Shown: positions 41,687-51,193, numbered from the stretch's first letter. The stretch is DNA of 57,349 nt from an uncultured Prevotella sp. (GCA_900555035.1 USJX01000008.1:1-57349); one strand, 5' to 3'. Notes: generated by a model not told the origin, from the sequence alone. A program made the numbers and translations.

Positions 41687-42943
41687 TTACGTTCTCGCTT
41701 TGTGAATTCCATAGATGTCGCAAATGAAACCCTTTTCAGTGAGAATCTTATTCATGTCTATGTTGTTAAATATCTTATGATTTGTACCAATTACCACGAT
41801 CTGGTACTTTTCCTTGAGCACCGCATCGTCGTTGGTCACTTTAATACCATATTCATTAAAAACTTCGTCTTTATCTACCAGTGGGTCATAGAGGGTAGTC
41901 TTGTAGCCGGCTCCCACCAGGTTAGTGTAGAGATCTTCCACCTTGGTGTTGCGGATGTCGTCGCTGTCGGGCTTAAACGAAAAGCCGAGAATCAGCACCT
42001 TGGTTTCCGGTGCCACGAACTTCCTGATTTCGCAGGCACTCTTAATCTTGCCGGCCATCCATACTGCCATCTGCTCGTTCACCTCGCGGGCTGTAGAGAG
42101 CAGCGATGGTACCACGTCCACCTCCTGTGCCTTGTTGATGAGGTAGTAGGGATCCACGGCTATGCAATGGCCGCCCACCAGTCCTGGTGTGGCAGGAACG
42201 AAGTTCCACTTGGTCTTTGCGGCAGCAGTTACATCCTCAATGTTGATGCCCATCTTGTCGAATATCTTCTCCATCTCGTTGAAGAAGGCTATCTGCACGT
42301 CGCGCTGGCAGTTTTCCATCAGCTTGCAGGCCTCTGCCACCTTGATGCTTTGCGCCTTGTGGGTGCCATGGGTAAGCACTGAAGCATAGAGACTGTCGAT
42401 AATCTCTGCTGCCTCTGGGGTAGAACCGCTCGTTACCTTCACGATGTTCTCGATGGTGTGAACCTGGTCGCCCGGATTGATGCGCTCTGGTGAGAAACCA
42501 ACGAAGAAATTCTGGTTAAGTTTTAGACCTGAGGTTGCTTCAAGCAGCGGTGCGCATACCTCTTCTGTGAGTCCGGGATATACGGTGGATTCGTAAACCA
42601 CGATATCTCCTTCCTTCAGGATGCTGCCCACGGTGCGGGTGGCGTTTCTTACGCAACTGATGTCTGGCTTGTTCGACTTGTTGACTGGTGTAGGCACCGC
42701 AATGATATAAACATTGCATTTTTTCAGGTTGTCTATATTGCTAGTCAACTTCAGCCCGTGTGCCAAGGCCTTAGATAGTTGCTTGTTGTCAGACATCTGT
42801 CCGCTGGCGAGTTTGTTCACCTTGGCGGCATTGATGTCGTAACCCCATGTCTCGTATTTCTTTGAGAATAAGCAGGCAAGGGGGGTACCCACATAACCCA
42901 GGCCTATCACTCCTATCTTAAACTCAAAAGACTTGTCTATCAT
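41687..42943 (-). CDS. UDP-sugar 6-dehydrogenase (TviB/WbpA-like)
   Basis: 418 residues from MIDKSFEFKIGVIGLGYVGT, which places the Rossmann NAD-binding GxGxxG near the start; an upstream ATG at 43036 would overlap the synthase gene. Further signatures: YESTVYPGLTEEVCAP, SPERINPGD, the substrate-binding segment KLMENCQRDVQIAFFNEM, and the catalytic cysteine in GGHCIAVDPYYL (near Cys260). It oxidises a UDP-hexose or UDP-N-acetylhexosamine to the uronic acid form. The match is closest to the UDP-HexNAc dehydrogenases of the TviB/WbpA type. It would supply a uronic acid precursor to the neighbouring GT2 synthase. Confidence 0.9.
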   Translation of the reverse strand: MIDKSFEFKIGVIGLGYVGTPLACLFSKKYETWGYDINAAKVNKLASGQMSDNKQLSKALAHGLKLTSNIDNLKKCNVYIIAVPTPVNKSNKPDISCVRNATRTVGSILKEGDIVVYESTVYPGLTEEVCAPLLEATSGLKLNQNFFVGFSPERINPGDQVHTIENIVKVTSGSTPEAAEIIDSLYASVLTHGTHKAQSIKVAEACKLMENCQRDVQIAFFNEMEKIFDKMGINIEDVTAAAKTKWNFVPATPGLVGGHCIAVDPYYLINKAQEVDVVPSLLSTAREVNEQMAVWMAGKIKSACEIRKFVAPETKVLILGFSFKPDSDDIRNTKVEDLYTNLVGAGYKTTLYDPLVDKDEVFNEYGIKVTNDDAVLKEKYQIVVIGTNHKIFNNIDMNKILTEKGFICDIYGIHKART

Positions 42944-43013
42944 ATAATCTCGTTTTATTAATTGTTTTATTTCTATTTTCACTTTTGTTTTCTTGTTGTC
43001 CGGAATAACTTCC

Positions 43014-44330
43014 TTAGATACCCTCCAGCTGAGCATAGCGTGAAGTTTTCTCCGGATTCCAAGTATCCTTATAGGATGTTCTGAAGAATATCTCCTGCAG
43101 GTGCGCCGAGAGTCGGGCGATGCGCAGGAAGTAACCTGTGTAAGGCGACATCAGCGGGGTGAACCTGTAGAGGAACCATGCCGTCTTCTTTCTTTCGGTT
43201 ACGAGCAACACCAGGATGAAGGCCAACTGCGAGAAGCATACTCTGATAAAGTAGCCCAGTGCCAGCACCTCCACGATGTGCGTGTTGAAGGTAATCGCCA
43301 GGTTGATGATGTACCACAGCCACAGGAAGTTCAGGAAGCAGTCGTACACCACACTCTCCATGTTGGATATCCAGTTAAGGATGCTCCAGTTCTTGGTAGG
43401 CAGCAGGATGTCGAGGTGCTTGCGCAGGCGGAATCTTACGAGCGAGCGCGACCATCTTACTCTCTGGTGATACAGCTTGTACCATTTGGTAGGCACATTG
43501 GTCATGCAGATGGCATCATCCACGAACTTTACCTTGTAGCCCGCCTTTCTGATTTTCTGCGTCAGGTCGCCGTCGAGTCCCGGTCCTATGTCCCAGTATC
43601 CCACCTCCTTGATCGTCTTCGTCTCAAAGGCTCCGAAGGCTCCCGAGATGATGTGGTAGATGCCCAGTTCGCTGGTCACGATACGGCCCACTTGTATTCG
43701 CTTCAGGTATTCAAAAGCCTGCAGCGACGAGCAGATGCTTGCCTTGTAGTTTCTCACCTCAATGCAGCCGCCCACGGCTTTCACCTCACCATCCAGATAG
43801 AAGGGGATGAGCACCTTTTCCAGTGCATCACGGTCGAGCGAGGAGTCGGCATCGAGGCTTACGATGTATTTTCCCTTTGCCATGTAGGCGCCGTAGTTAC
43901 TGGCGGCAGCCTTTCCGCCTCGGGTTTCCAATCTCAGATAGTGCGTGATGAGTCCCGCACGGTAGAGGTCGGTACATATCAGTTTGGTGTCGTCGTCGCT
44001 ACCGTCATCCACCACGATGATTTCGTAGTTCCGGTAGGTTTGCTCGTTCAGCGACTTCACCATCTTATAGATATTCTTGCCTTCGTTCTTTCCCGGCACC
44101 AGAATGCTGATGAGCGGGTTCTCGCGATGCAGATAGAACTTGGCAATCTCACTTTCCTTTTCTCTTTTATTTCTGTCCATCAGTCGCCAGAAGATGACCA
44201 GATACTCCAAGATGTAATATCTCGGCATCTCGATGTAGAACAGGAACCAGTAGGTGTTCACGATGCTTGCCAGCGAGAGTGTCGAAATCCAATCCCAGAA
44301 GTGGTTTAATGTTTCTGCTATGTTAAACAT
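43014..44330 (-). CDS. Processive GT2 polysaccharide synthase
   Basis: 438 residues. An N-terminal membrane segment (ASIVNTYWFLFYIEMPRYYI), then a GT2 domain: ISILVPGKNEGKN, EIIVVDDGSDDD, KYIVSLDADSS (D near 159, the DxD-type motif), the acceptor/base region GPGLDGDLTQKI, and QRVRW (near 288-292), the QxxRW motif of processive synthases such as BcsA, PgaC, HasA and Alg8. Two to four C-terminal membrane segments follow (FLNFLWLWYIINLAITF, VLALGYFIRVCFSQLAFILVLL). It should both polymerise and start to export a beta-linked polymer. It has no PilZ domain. Confidence 0.9.
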   Translation of the reverse strand: MFNIAETLNHFWDWISTLSLASIVNTYWFLFYIEMPRYYILEYLVIFWRLMDRNKREKESEIAKFYLHRENPLISILVPGKNEGKNIYKMVKSLNEQTYRNYEIIVVDDGSDDDTKLICTDLYRAGLITHYLRLETRGGKAAASNYGAYMAKGKYIVSLDADSSLDRDALEKVLIPFYLDGEVKAVGGCIEVRNYKASICSSLQAFEYLKRIQVGRIVTSELGIYHIISGAFGAFETKTIKEVGYWDIGPGLDGDLTQKIRKAGYKVKFVDDAICMTNVPTKWYKLYHQRVRWSRSLVRFRLRKHLDILLPTKNWSILNWISNMESVVYDCFLNFLWLWYIINLAITFNTHIVEVLALGYFIRVCFSQLAFILVLLVTERKKTAWFLYRFTPLMSPYTGYFLRIARLSAHLQEIFFRTSYKDTWNPEKTSRYAQLEGI

Positions 44331-44362
44331 ACCTGTTGTTCCTTTCCTTTTTCTTCTGTTAT

Positions 44363-44422
44363 AATCTGATACTTCTGCAATCTGAAGCTTTTCTGTAATC
44401 TGATTCTTTTCTGCTATCTGAG
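44363..44422. repeat. 16-18-bp tandem repeats at the TackOD1-like stop codon
   Basis: About 3.5 units of AATCTGATTCTTTTCTGC and variants; the last unit spans the stop codon of the 44414-46015 gene. They fill the spacer before the synthase gene. Confidence 0.85.
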
Positions 44423-46015
44423 CAGTGTCAGTGTCAGGATAGCCAGCAGTATCAGTACGCCGGCGATGAGCACGAGGATGGCCACGAGTTGCTTGTAGAG
44501 CTTCACTCGCTTCATTATCTTGTCGTCATCCTTCGGAGTCAGGTCAAGGGTTTCCTGTGGCTTGATCTCCTCTTCCTCAGAAACCGGTGATTCCGAGTAG
44601 CCGCAGTAGTCATCCGGTGTCAGCTCTATGAAGTTCATGCGGTCGAAGAACTCTTCATATTGACCACTGGTCATCGCCCTCTTCGTATCGAGCACGCAGC
44701 AAATTATCTGGTCTGGCTCTATCTGTGTTGATACCTTGCGGATGGCTCTCGACATTTCCCGGCTCAGTTGGCTCTGCGCATTCTCTACGCCCACATCTTC
44801 GAATGCCATGTAGGTAACGTAGAAGATGTTGTTGTTGTACGATACCTTGTGACTGTTGAAGAGTCGGCAGAACTGTGCCTGAATCGATTCCTTGATTCTC
44901 ACCGTCTCCTGGTTCTTGTCCAGAATCCAGAGCTTGCCCACTATCGCCGTGAGCTCGTCCTTGCGGTAAGTCTCCAGCAGCTGGCGGCGCAGACGGCCTA
45001 TCAGCAGACTGTATTCCATATAGTTATCGTATGTATTCGACATGTTGCTGAACATCAGTCCCGTCTTGGTCAGCATACGGATACCTTCTTCTGTAATCTC
45101 ATAGTCAACCACATCTCGTGGCACCAGTGCATTCACCGGATAGGTACTCTGGCAGTAGCAGCAGGTGGCCTTGGTCACTGGGGTGGTGAACGAGTTCTCG
45201 CAGTCGTTGCAAGAGTAGATCACCGCCGGACGGTCGTAATCCACACCAATGTGGCGCAGCTTCTTGTGACACTTCGGGCAGATGAGCATGCCACCCACAT
45301 TATAGGCACTTTCCGGAGCCACGTTGGCGCAGGAGAAGTGGTGGATGATGTTCTGAATCTTCAGGTTAGAACTACCGCAGTTGGGGCAGCACTCCGTGTA
45401 GAGCAGATGGCTGTGGTTGCACTTAGGGCAGAGGTGCTCCTTGATGAGGTAGTGACTCTTGCGCAGTGCGCCGCATTCCACCATACTGTCCTTGAAGGTG
45501 AACATTTCTGCAAGATGAAAGAGGCTCATGCTGTGATAGTGCTCGAAGATAGGGTTGATGTATCCCAACGACGATTTCTCCATCAGTCGGTGCCCCAGCA
45601 TTCGCTGGTCTCTGGCTAGCATGTATTTCAGAATGTTGGCAAACAACTCGTTAGGATGCGTAGGTCGTGCCACCTCCTGCTTGATGCCGTATTTCTGCTT
45701 GGCCTTCTTTATCTTGTCGATAATCTCATACACCTTCTCATTGCTCATGTCGCTCACGTAAGCATCCACGATGTAGTCAATCATCTGTTCCTTTCCCGAT
45801 AAGGCCGTGTGGGCGAATATCGGTTTGTAGCTGCATTTATACGATAGGATAGGGCTGGCTCCAAACATGATTGCATGGAATGCACGCTCACTATTCGTAT
45901 TGATATATATGCAATCGAAGTAGTCGGACTGGATATCTGGTGTTGAGTCAACATCAACGAAGCTGTCGATGGTCAGCACCATGTCTCCACGCTTGTTTCT
46001 TCTGAGTCCAATCAT
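44414..46015 (-). CDS. TackOD1-like zinc-ribbon protein with C-terminal membrane anchor
   Basis: 533 residues. The N-terminal 190 or so are helical (YFDCIYINTNSERAFHAIMF, KYMLARDQRMLGH). The middle has a series of zinc knuckles: CPKCNHSHLLYTECCPNCG, ICPKCHKKL, YSCNDCENSF and CCYCQSTYP. This matches my memory of TackOD1 (thaumarchaeal output domain 1), usually found fused to receiver domains. A domain of about 120 residues follows (RRQLLETYRKDELTAIVGKL, then FYVTYMAFEDVGVENAQ), perhaps a degenerate cyclase-like fold, and a final transmembrane helix (LVAILVLIAGVLILLAILTL). It overlaps the HlyD-like gene by 4 bp. A regulatory role in polymer synthesis is inferred. Confidence 0.65.
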   Translation of the reverse strand: MIGLRRNKRGDMVLTIDSFVDVDSTPDIQSDYFDCIYINTNSERAFHAIMFGASPILSYKCSYKPIFAHTALSGKEQMIDYIVDAYVSDMSNEKVYEIIDKIKKAKQKYGIKQEVARPTHPNELFANILKYMLARDQRMLGHRLMEKSSLGYINPIFEHYHSMSLFHLAEMFTFKDSMVECGALRKSHYLIKEHLCPKCNHSHLLYTECCPNCGSSNLKIQNIIHHFSCANVAPESAYNVGGMLICPKCHKKLRHIGVDYDRPAVIYSCNDCENSFTTPVTKATCCYCQSTYPVNALVPRDVVDYEITEEGIRMLTKTGLMFSNMSNTYDNYMEYSLLIGRLRRQLLETYRKDELTAIVGKLWILDKNQETVRIKESIQAQFCRLFNSHKVSYNNNIFYVTYMAFEDVGVENAQSQLSREMSRAIRKVSTQIEPDQIICCVLDTKRAMTSGQYEEFFDRMNFIELTPDDYCGYSESPVSEEEEIKPQETLDLTPKDDDKIMKRVKLYKQLVAILVLIAGVLILLAILTLTLLR

Positions 46016-47199
46016 TTCTTCTCTTTGTCTTTATCTTTGTCTTTATCTGTAGAAATCAGCTTCGAGCTTCTCACTACGTTCTGGTTTCTATCCACTGGGA
46101 TGGTGTACATCGGCAGCGGTCTTGGGTCGAGCATGGCACTCAACTTGTTGATTCTCACTCTCACAGGCAGTCGGTTGCTCATTACCCATGCCGGAACTCG
46201 CTGGTTGGGGCGGAAGGTGAACATGGCTACCACGGCGTTGGCATCGTGCGAGAAGTTGCTCTGCAGGTGCTTGGGGATTTCCTCCACTCTCAGACCCACC
46301 ATCTGCAGCTTCGCCTTCAGTTCCAGGTCGTTGTTGATGATGATGTCTGCATCGTCAGGACACTCCATGTACTTCACCTTCGAGTTGGGCACGTAGGTAA
46401 TTACACCCAGATGGCATGCCGCATAGTCGGTGTGCTGAATGGTCATCACCTCATCGCTCTTGAACACCAGCGTCTTGTTGCTCACGTTAATCTTGGTGAT
46501 GTAGGCGTCGGCTGGCGCGCAGCAGTAATGAATCAGCCCCTCGTTGTAGATGCTTCTTCTTGAGTAGGGCATGGATGCATTCTGCATGTTGGCACCTCTC
46601 TTTGCCATGAAGTTATAGGTGGTGTTCTTGGCTCTGGCGTAGATTCCCACCTTGTTGGCCTGTTTTCTCAGCTCTTCTTCTACTTCGGCTATCTCCGCAT
46701 CCAGGGCGTTTCGCTTGCTGTTGTCGGTCAGTCCGTAGTAGATGTCTGATGTTTCAGAGGCCTTCTGCTTTCTCAGTTCGGCGAGTCGGGTTCTGAGCAC
46801 GGGAATCTCTTCTCTAGCCAGCTGCGCCTGCACCTCCATGTCGTGTGTTTCCTTCACGGCAGAAGGCAGGATGTTGGGATCATACTGGTTTATGATGTTT
46901 CCCAGCAGCACATAGGAGTAGAGTGTGTCTCCCTTGTGTACCACCTCTCCTATTTCCTTGTTCACCTTCAATATATAGATGTCATCCACGGCTGAGATAG
47001 GGCTTTCGTCGAGGGTGATATACCCGTCGTAGATAACCCATATCATTCGGGTGATGATATAATATGCCGCCAGAACGATGACCAGCAGGAAGATCAGCGC
47101 AAAGATAATCTGCTGCCTGGCCAGTCGGTGGCTCTGCGACTTCAGCAAGTCGGCCATCGCCTGTTCTTGTGGCGTGTTATTATATTGAAACTCATTCAT
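46012..47199 (-). CDS. HlyD/Alg44-like membrane-fusion adaptor
   Basis: 395 residues. About 25 cytoplasmic residues, one transmembrane helix (IIFALIFLLVIVLAAYYIIT), a split lipoyl/barrel-sandwich region (ISAVDDIYILKVNKEIGEVV and later CAPADAYITKINVSNKTLVF), a coiled-coil hairpin (about 115-195, VLRTRLAELRKQKASE and EIAEVEEELRKQ), and a beta-barrel toward the end (RVPAWVMSNRLPVRVRINKL). The C-terminus has DKDKDKDKEKK repeats. It fits periplasmic adaptors that link an inner-membrane machine to a TolC-like channel, as HlyD does and as the periplasmic part of Alg44 resembles. It overlaps the genes on both sides by 4 bp, so all three are co-translated. Confidence 0.85.
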   Translation of the reverse strand: MNEFQYNNTPQEQAMADLLKSQSHRLARQQIIFALIFLLVIVLAAYYIITRMIWVIYDGYITLDESPISAVDDIYILKVNKEIGEVVHKGDTLYSYVLLGNIINQYDPNILPSAVKETHDMEVQAQLAREEIPVLRTRLAELRKQKASETSDIYYGLTDNSKRNALDAEIAEVEEELRKQANKVGIYARAKNTTYNFMAKRGANMQNASMPYSRRSIYNEGLIHYCCAPADAYITKINVSNKTLVFKSDEVMTIQHTDYAACHLGVITYVPNSKVKYMECPDDADIIINNDLELKAKLQMVGLRVEEIPKHLQSNFSHDANAVVAMFTFRPNQRVPAWVMSNRLPVRVRINKLSAMLDPRPLPMYTIPVDRNQNVVRSSKLISTDKDKDKDKEKK

Positions 47200-48605
47200 A
47201 GTTCTATTTCCTTGAATATATTGTTGTTGTAGATGCTTACTGCCTTCTCTATGTTGATGATGGCGAGTCCGCGGTTTAACATCAGCTTATACATTCTCTC
47301 CATGCTTTCCAGGAGTCCCGTATATTCATCCATTCGCATCAGGTAGTTGTACCCCTGCTTCTGGTGCTTGTAGGCAAATCGGCGCATGTCGATGTATTTG
47401 CTGGTCTGCTCTATGTGGTAAGCCTCGGTGGCGATGGCCTGGTTCAGGTTTTCTATCCTCTTGAGCAGGATGCCCACCGACTGCTTGATTTCCTTCACGT
47501 CGGTGTTCCGGCTGCTTCTGATGATTTCCTTTTCCGTTTCCAGAGCCTTGCGCTTTCGGGGATTCTCGTTATAGATAGGGAAGGTGAATCTTACGCCCAC
47601 ATCGCCGTTGTTGCTTATCCGGTTGTTGCTTTGCCAGTAACTTGACCATCTGGCGAAGGGTGTGATTCTTGTTGTTCCCAGATAGTTCGAGAGTTTGCTG
47701 TCGTTGTCGGCTATCTGTTCCTTTACCATTACGATTCGTGCATCGATGCTTTCCTCGTCTATGTGCTGCCAGAGGGCCGCCGTATCTACGAGCACTTTCG
47801 ATGGCTTTATTCTGTAGATAGGCTTGTTGGTGATGTCGCGGTCGGAGCAGAGGATAGAGATATCATATTCTGCCGATAGTTTTTCATTCATCACCTTCAG
47901 CATCTTGTCGTTGCTGATACGGTCTTTCTCCAGCATATATTGGTATGCCTCGTTCATGATGTCGAGGTTGTCCAGCCGGTGGGCTATCACCGTACCGATG
48001 TAGAAGTTATACTGTTCGGTGAGTTCATCGGCAGCTTTTTCGTAGATGTCAGCCGTCTGTCTCTTCTTGCCTTGCAGTCTTGAGAGTTCGTTGGCTAGAG
48101 CCACCTTGTTTCTTTTTTCTTTTCCCTGGTAGAACTTGCTGTTGATGATGTTCCATCCCAGTTCGGCTTGAACCTTAGCCTTATATTTTGATACCTGTTC
48201 GGCGTCGTCGTTTTCTGAATCAAAGTAGGAGTCTGGCCGGGCATAAACCTGTCCGGTTACTTCCAGTCCGTTGTGGCGGTTGATGGCGAGCTGTTCGTGT
48301 GCCGTCTTCGCCCAGTACAGGGAATCCGTTTTTCTGATATCCGCTGTATGTTGTTTGTTGAGTCCCAGGTCAATGACCGGAGATTTTACCCAGATTGGGT
48401 TATTGAGTAGGGTGTCGAGTTGTGCGAAGCGTTGTTTGAAGTGTCTGAGCACGTTGTTGTTTTTCAGATTTTCATATACGAGCATTTTAGGGCTAAAGCT
48501 CTTTTTCTTCAGCTTTTGCTGTTTTTGAGCCTGAGCCATAGCACTTTGTCCTCCGATAGACATCAGTAGGGCAGCCATCGTATATATGATCAAGTTTTGC
48601 TTCAT
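47196..48605 (-). CDS. TolC-like outer-membrane channel protein
   Basis: 469 residues with a signal peptide (YTMAALLMSIGGQSAMAQ). Long amphipathic helices (KAKVQAELGWNIINSKFYQG, EKAADELTEQYNFYIGTVIA, RKALETEKEIIRSSRNTDVK, KRIENLNQAIATEAYHIEQT) alternate with short strand segments (NNRISNNGDVGVRFTFPIYN), the pattern of the outer-membrane efflux (TolC) family. It would form the trimeric exit duct for the neighbouring adaptor. It starts the tightly overlapped three-gene block and is separated from the surface-lipoprotein gene by a very strong hairpin. Confidence 0.82.
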   Translation of the reverse strand: MKQNLIIYTMAALLMSIGGQSAMAQAQKQQKLKKKSFSPKMLVYENLKNNNVLRHFKQRFAQLDTLLNNPIWVKSPVIDLGLNKQHTADIRKTDSLYWAKTAHEQLAINRHNGLEVTGQVYARPDSYFDSENDDAEQVSKYKAKVQAELGWNIINSKFYQGKEKRNKVALANELSRLQGKKRQTADIYEKAADELTEQYNFYIGTVIAHRLDNLDIMNEAYQYMLEKDRISNDKMLKVMNEKLSAEYDISILCSDRDITNKPIYRIKPSKVLVDTAALWQHIDEESIDARIVMVKEQIADNDSKLSNYLGTTRITPFARWSSYWQSNNRISNNGDVGVRFTFPIYNENPRKRKALETEKEIIRSSRNTDVKEIKQSVGILLKRIENLNQAIATEAYHIEQTSKYIDMRRFAYKHQKQGYNYLMRMDEYTGLLESMERMYKLMLNRGLAIINIEKAVSIYNNNIFKEIEL

Positions 48606-48620
48606 TGCTTTTTGATTTAA

Positions 48621-48668
48621 ACACTATGAATGCAGCTGCAAGCTGTTGCAGCTGCATTCATCTAGTGT
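48621..48668. promoter_or_regulatory. Strong intercistronic stem-loop before the TolC-like gene
   Basis: ACACTATGAATGCAGCTGCA plus A pairs almost perfectly with the downstream arm across a GCTG loop, about 21 bp with one small bulge. No long T run follows on the minus strand. It probably stabilises or processes the RNA, or partly ends transcription, between the lipoprotein genes and the export genes. Confidence 0.75.
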
Positions 48669-48712
48669 CTTTTGAATTCTATTTCTAGTATTTCTAGTAA
48701 TGTGATGTTTTA

Positions 48713-51193
48713 CTATTTGGTACCGTAGTCGGTGTCTGAACCAGATGTGGCACCATCAACCAACTGGTAAACCTTCAGGCGGCTCTTACCGTAGGCTACG
48801 TAGATCAAACCGTTATAGAGTGTTACGTAGTTGGCAGAGTTCCAAACCACTCTTCCCTGTTCGTTGACTATACCGGTAACTCGGGTCTTGGCGTAAACTG
48901 CAGGTTTGCCATCCACCATCTTGTTCTTGTCGAGAACCACAAGACCGTAACCACCGCAAGCCAGATAGACATACTTGTCGTCGAATGTCACACCGTTGGC
49001 ATAGCCCTGAGGCTTGAATGTGGATGCAGTAAGCGGAGCTTGCCATGTCCACTTCTCTGCACCGGTATTCTTGTCGTAACAGGTAAGACCATTTGCGCTT
49101 CGGCATACATAGACGTTGTCTCCGTCGATGGCTATGGTGTTCTTACCATTGTTAGGTGCAATTTCTGAAACGGCGATTGATTTCTCAGGCTTTGCAGTTG
49201 CAATGTCTGCACCAGCGTTGAAAATCTCCAGTATTCCGGCCACAGGAGTTTCTGTGCTTGATACTCGTTTATTATAATATAGGGTAGCAATCTCGCCATT
49301 GTTCAGTGCGATGTGCTTCGCCTTACCCGGAGTCTTCTTGCTGCTCAGTAGTTTCAGGGTGTTAGGGTCGTAAACCTCATAACCTCTGGTACTTGTTACG
49401 AGCAGTTTGTCACCGTCGCGAACGATTGCATTCTCATCCTCATTGTTGCGCTGGTTGTTCTCCAGAGGAACGATGATCAGCGGATTGATGGCTGCATCAG
49501 CGATATTCTTAATCTCTGTGTTCATCAGACCGTCGCTCTTGAGGTCGATTCTTGCCATCATGGCACCTGCATCATTCTGCTTGCCGGTCTCCTTGTCTGT
49601 ATAAGCGTAGTTACCTACCACATACAGGTTTGGAGTAGATGATTTACCATCTACCATCAGATGGTTGAAATCCAACGATTTATCAGTATCCTGCAAGAAC
49701 TGCAAGAGTTGGGTCTGCTTCTGGTTGTCTGTCTCGAAGACCTCGATACATCCGCCATGTCCGTTTCCACGAGTGTGGTATGACATATAGAGTTTTCCGT
49801 TGTATGGCTGGATACAGGTAGCTGTGATGTCAGTATGTGTATGGTCGTAGAGGACTTCACCCACCTCGTCAATATGTGGTGGAGTTGGAACGTCTGGGTT
49901 CAGCGTGTAGCCACATTCAGCCTTTTCCAGGGTAATAGGTGCACTGTTGTTTCTGAAGTTGTGAGCTTTACCAGATCCCAGGAACTGGATGTCGCTGAAT
50001 GCGAGGTTACCACCATTAGAAGCACTGTTGTCGAAATGATCTGCATCTATGTAGAATTCGCCACCTTTATCCTGAGCGTTGAACATATAGCAGTCCATCA
50101 GTGAGGCAGGGCTTCCGCTACCATTATATTTGATGACATTTGCCTTGATATAAGCTTTAGAGTTGGCGCCCTGCAGGAAAATCATGGCACTGGCATTCTT
50201 GTTGCACTGAAGGGTTCCTTCTACTTCTATGCTGCTGTTGTTCACCAGATAGATGTTGTTGCTGGAAGCAAGCAAAAGATTCTTTGCCTTCAGGTAGCTA
50301 GTATGCAAGGCACTCTTTGCGCCATCACCGCCCATAGACTTGAATTCGCCTGTCAGTTTCAGAGAGCAGCAGAAGAGTTGACCATTTCCTATCAGGTACA
50401 GGTCTTTTGTCTTGAAGTCGCCATCAACGTTCACGACACCATCTACTTGGATAGTTTTGTCTTCTACGCCCTCGATGCTTCCTTGTATATTTGTAAAAGC
50501 GTTAGCCTGGTTCTCGAAGTTGTTGCAAATGAGCTTGCCTCCGATATAAACACTGGCATTGTTCACTCTTAATGAATGTCCTTTTAAGTTTAAATCGCCT
50601 GCAATCTTGAAGATACCTCTGTTTTGAACATCCAGGTCTGCATTGCATTCGAAGTTTCCGTAGCAGAGGATTTTTCCGCCGTTCTGATTAAGAAAAAGGT
50701 TTCCACCAGTCCATTTCAGTGTTCCACCTTTTAATACTACGATGGTGTAGTTTCCTTCTGTCCAACCTGGGTTGTATTCATAAGTTCCTGCTACGTATAT
50801 TGTATTTCCATTAAGGTGGTATTGTTTTTCAGAAACGATGGTTTCTCCTGGTGCAATATACATATCTGTGTTTGCAGGAAAATTCCATGGCTCATGGTTG
50901 GACATCTTTTCCATCTTGGCAAAGTCCAATCCTGTTGGTTCTGCCTCCATGGTATATGCCTGGTTTAAATTGGCAGATGTTACTCCTGCAGCTCTTGTTG
51001 CACTTGTTCTTTTGAAGTTATAGACACGTGCAGCCAGTTGCTGAGCTTCCGTAATTGAGGTTACTTCCTTTCCTATGATTCCTGTTTCTGCAGGAGTAGG
51101 GTTTGGAGTAGGGGTATCATTAGAGTCGCTACAAGATGCCAGGAGCATTGCAGCGAAACCGAATGTTGCCAATTTGATATTTCTTGTTTTCAT
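48713..51193 (-). CDS. Large surface lipoprotein: beta-helix-like plus beta-propeller
   Basis: 826 residues. Lipobox AAMLLASC (Cys21) followed by a linker SDSNDTPTPNPTP, so lipid-anchored and possibly surface-exposed. The first 440 residues hold short repeated strands typical of a right-handed beta-helix or polymer-like domain (GGTLKWTGGNLFLNQNGGKI, RGIFKIAGDLNLKGHSLRV). The second half has propeller-like blades with DNVYVCRSANGLTCYDKNTG, DKYVYLACGGYGLVVLDKNK and GLIYVAYGKSRLKVYQL. It is a paralogue of the upstream 811-residue protein. A role in holding or guiding an exported polysaccharide is inferred from the operon. Confidence 0.75.
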   Translation of the reverse strand: MKTRNIKLATFGFAAMLLASCSDSNDTPTPNPTPAETGIIGKEVTSITEAQQLAARVYNFKRTSATRAAGVTSANLNQAYTMEAEPTGLDFAKMEKMSNHEPWNFPANTDMYIAPGETIVSEKQYHLNGNTIYVAGTYEYNPGWTEGNYTIVVLKGGTLKWTGGNLFLNQNGGKILCYGNFECNADLDVQNRGIFKIAGDLNLKGHSLRVNNASVYIGGKLICNNFENQANAFTNIQGSIEGVEDKTIQVDGVVNVDGDFKTKDLYLIGNGQLFCCSLKLTGEFKSMGGDGAKSALHTSYLKAKNLLLASSNNIYLVNNSSIEVEGTLQCNKNASAMIFLQGANSKAYIKANVIKYNGSGSPASLMDCYMFNAQDKGGEFYIDADHFDNSASNGGNLAFSDIQFLGSGKAHNFRNNSAPITLEKAECGYTLNPDVPTPPHIDEVGEVLYDHTHTDITATCIQPYNGKLYMSYHTRGNGHGGCIEVFETDNQKQTQLLQFLQDTDKSLDFNHLMVDGKSSTPNLYVVGNYAYTDKETGKQNDAGAMMARIDLKSDGLMNTEIKNIADAAINPLIIVPLENNQRNNEDENAIVRDGDKLLVTSTRGYEVYDPNTLKLLSSKKTPGKAKHIALNNGEIATLYYNKRVSSTETPVAGILEIFNAGADIATAKPEKSIAVSEIAPNNGKNTIAIDGDNVYVCRSANGLTCYDKNTGAEKWTWQAPLTASTFKPQGYANGVTFDDKYVYLACGGYGLVVLDKNKMVDGKPAVYAKTRVTGIVNEQGRVVWNSANYVTLYNGLIYVAYGKSRLKVYQLVDGATSGSDTDYGTK

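Noticed and set aside
43101..44309. 402-residue plus-strand frame opposite the GT2 synthase
   Set aside because: It is the shadow of a well-supported glycosyltransferase gene and has no recognisable family pattern or promoter.
43014..47199. Classical alginate or cellulose operon
   Set aside because: Synthase and adaptor match in type, but there is no PilZ domain, no AlgE/BcsC-type porin and no TPR scaffold.
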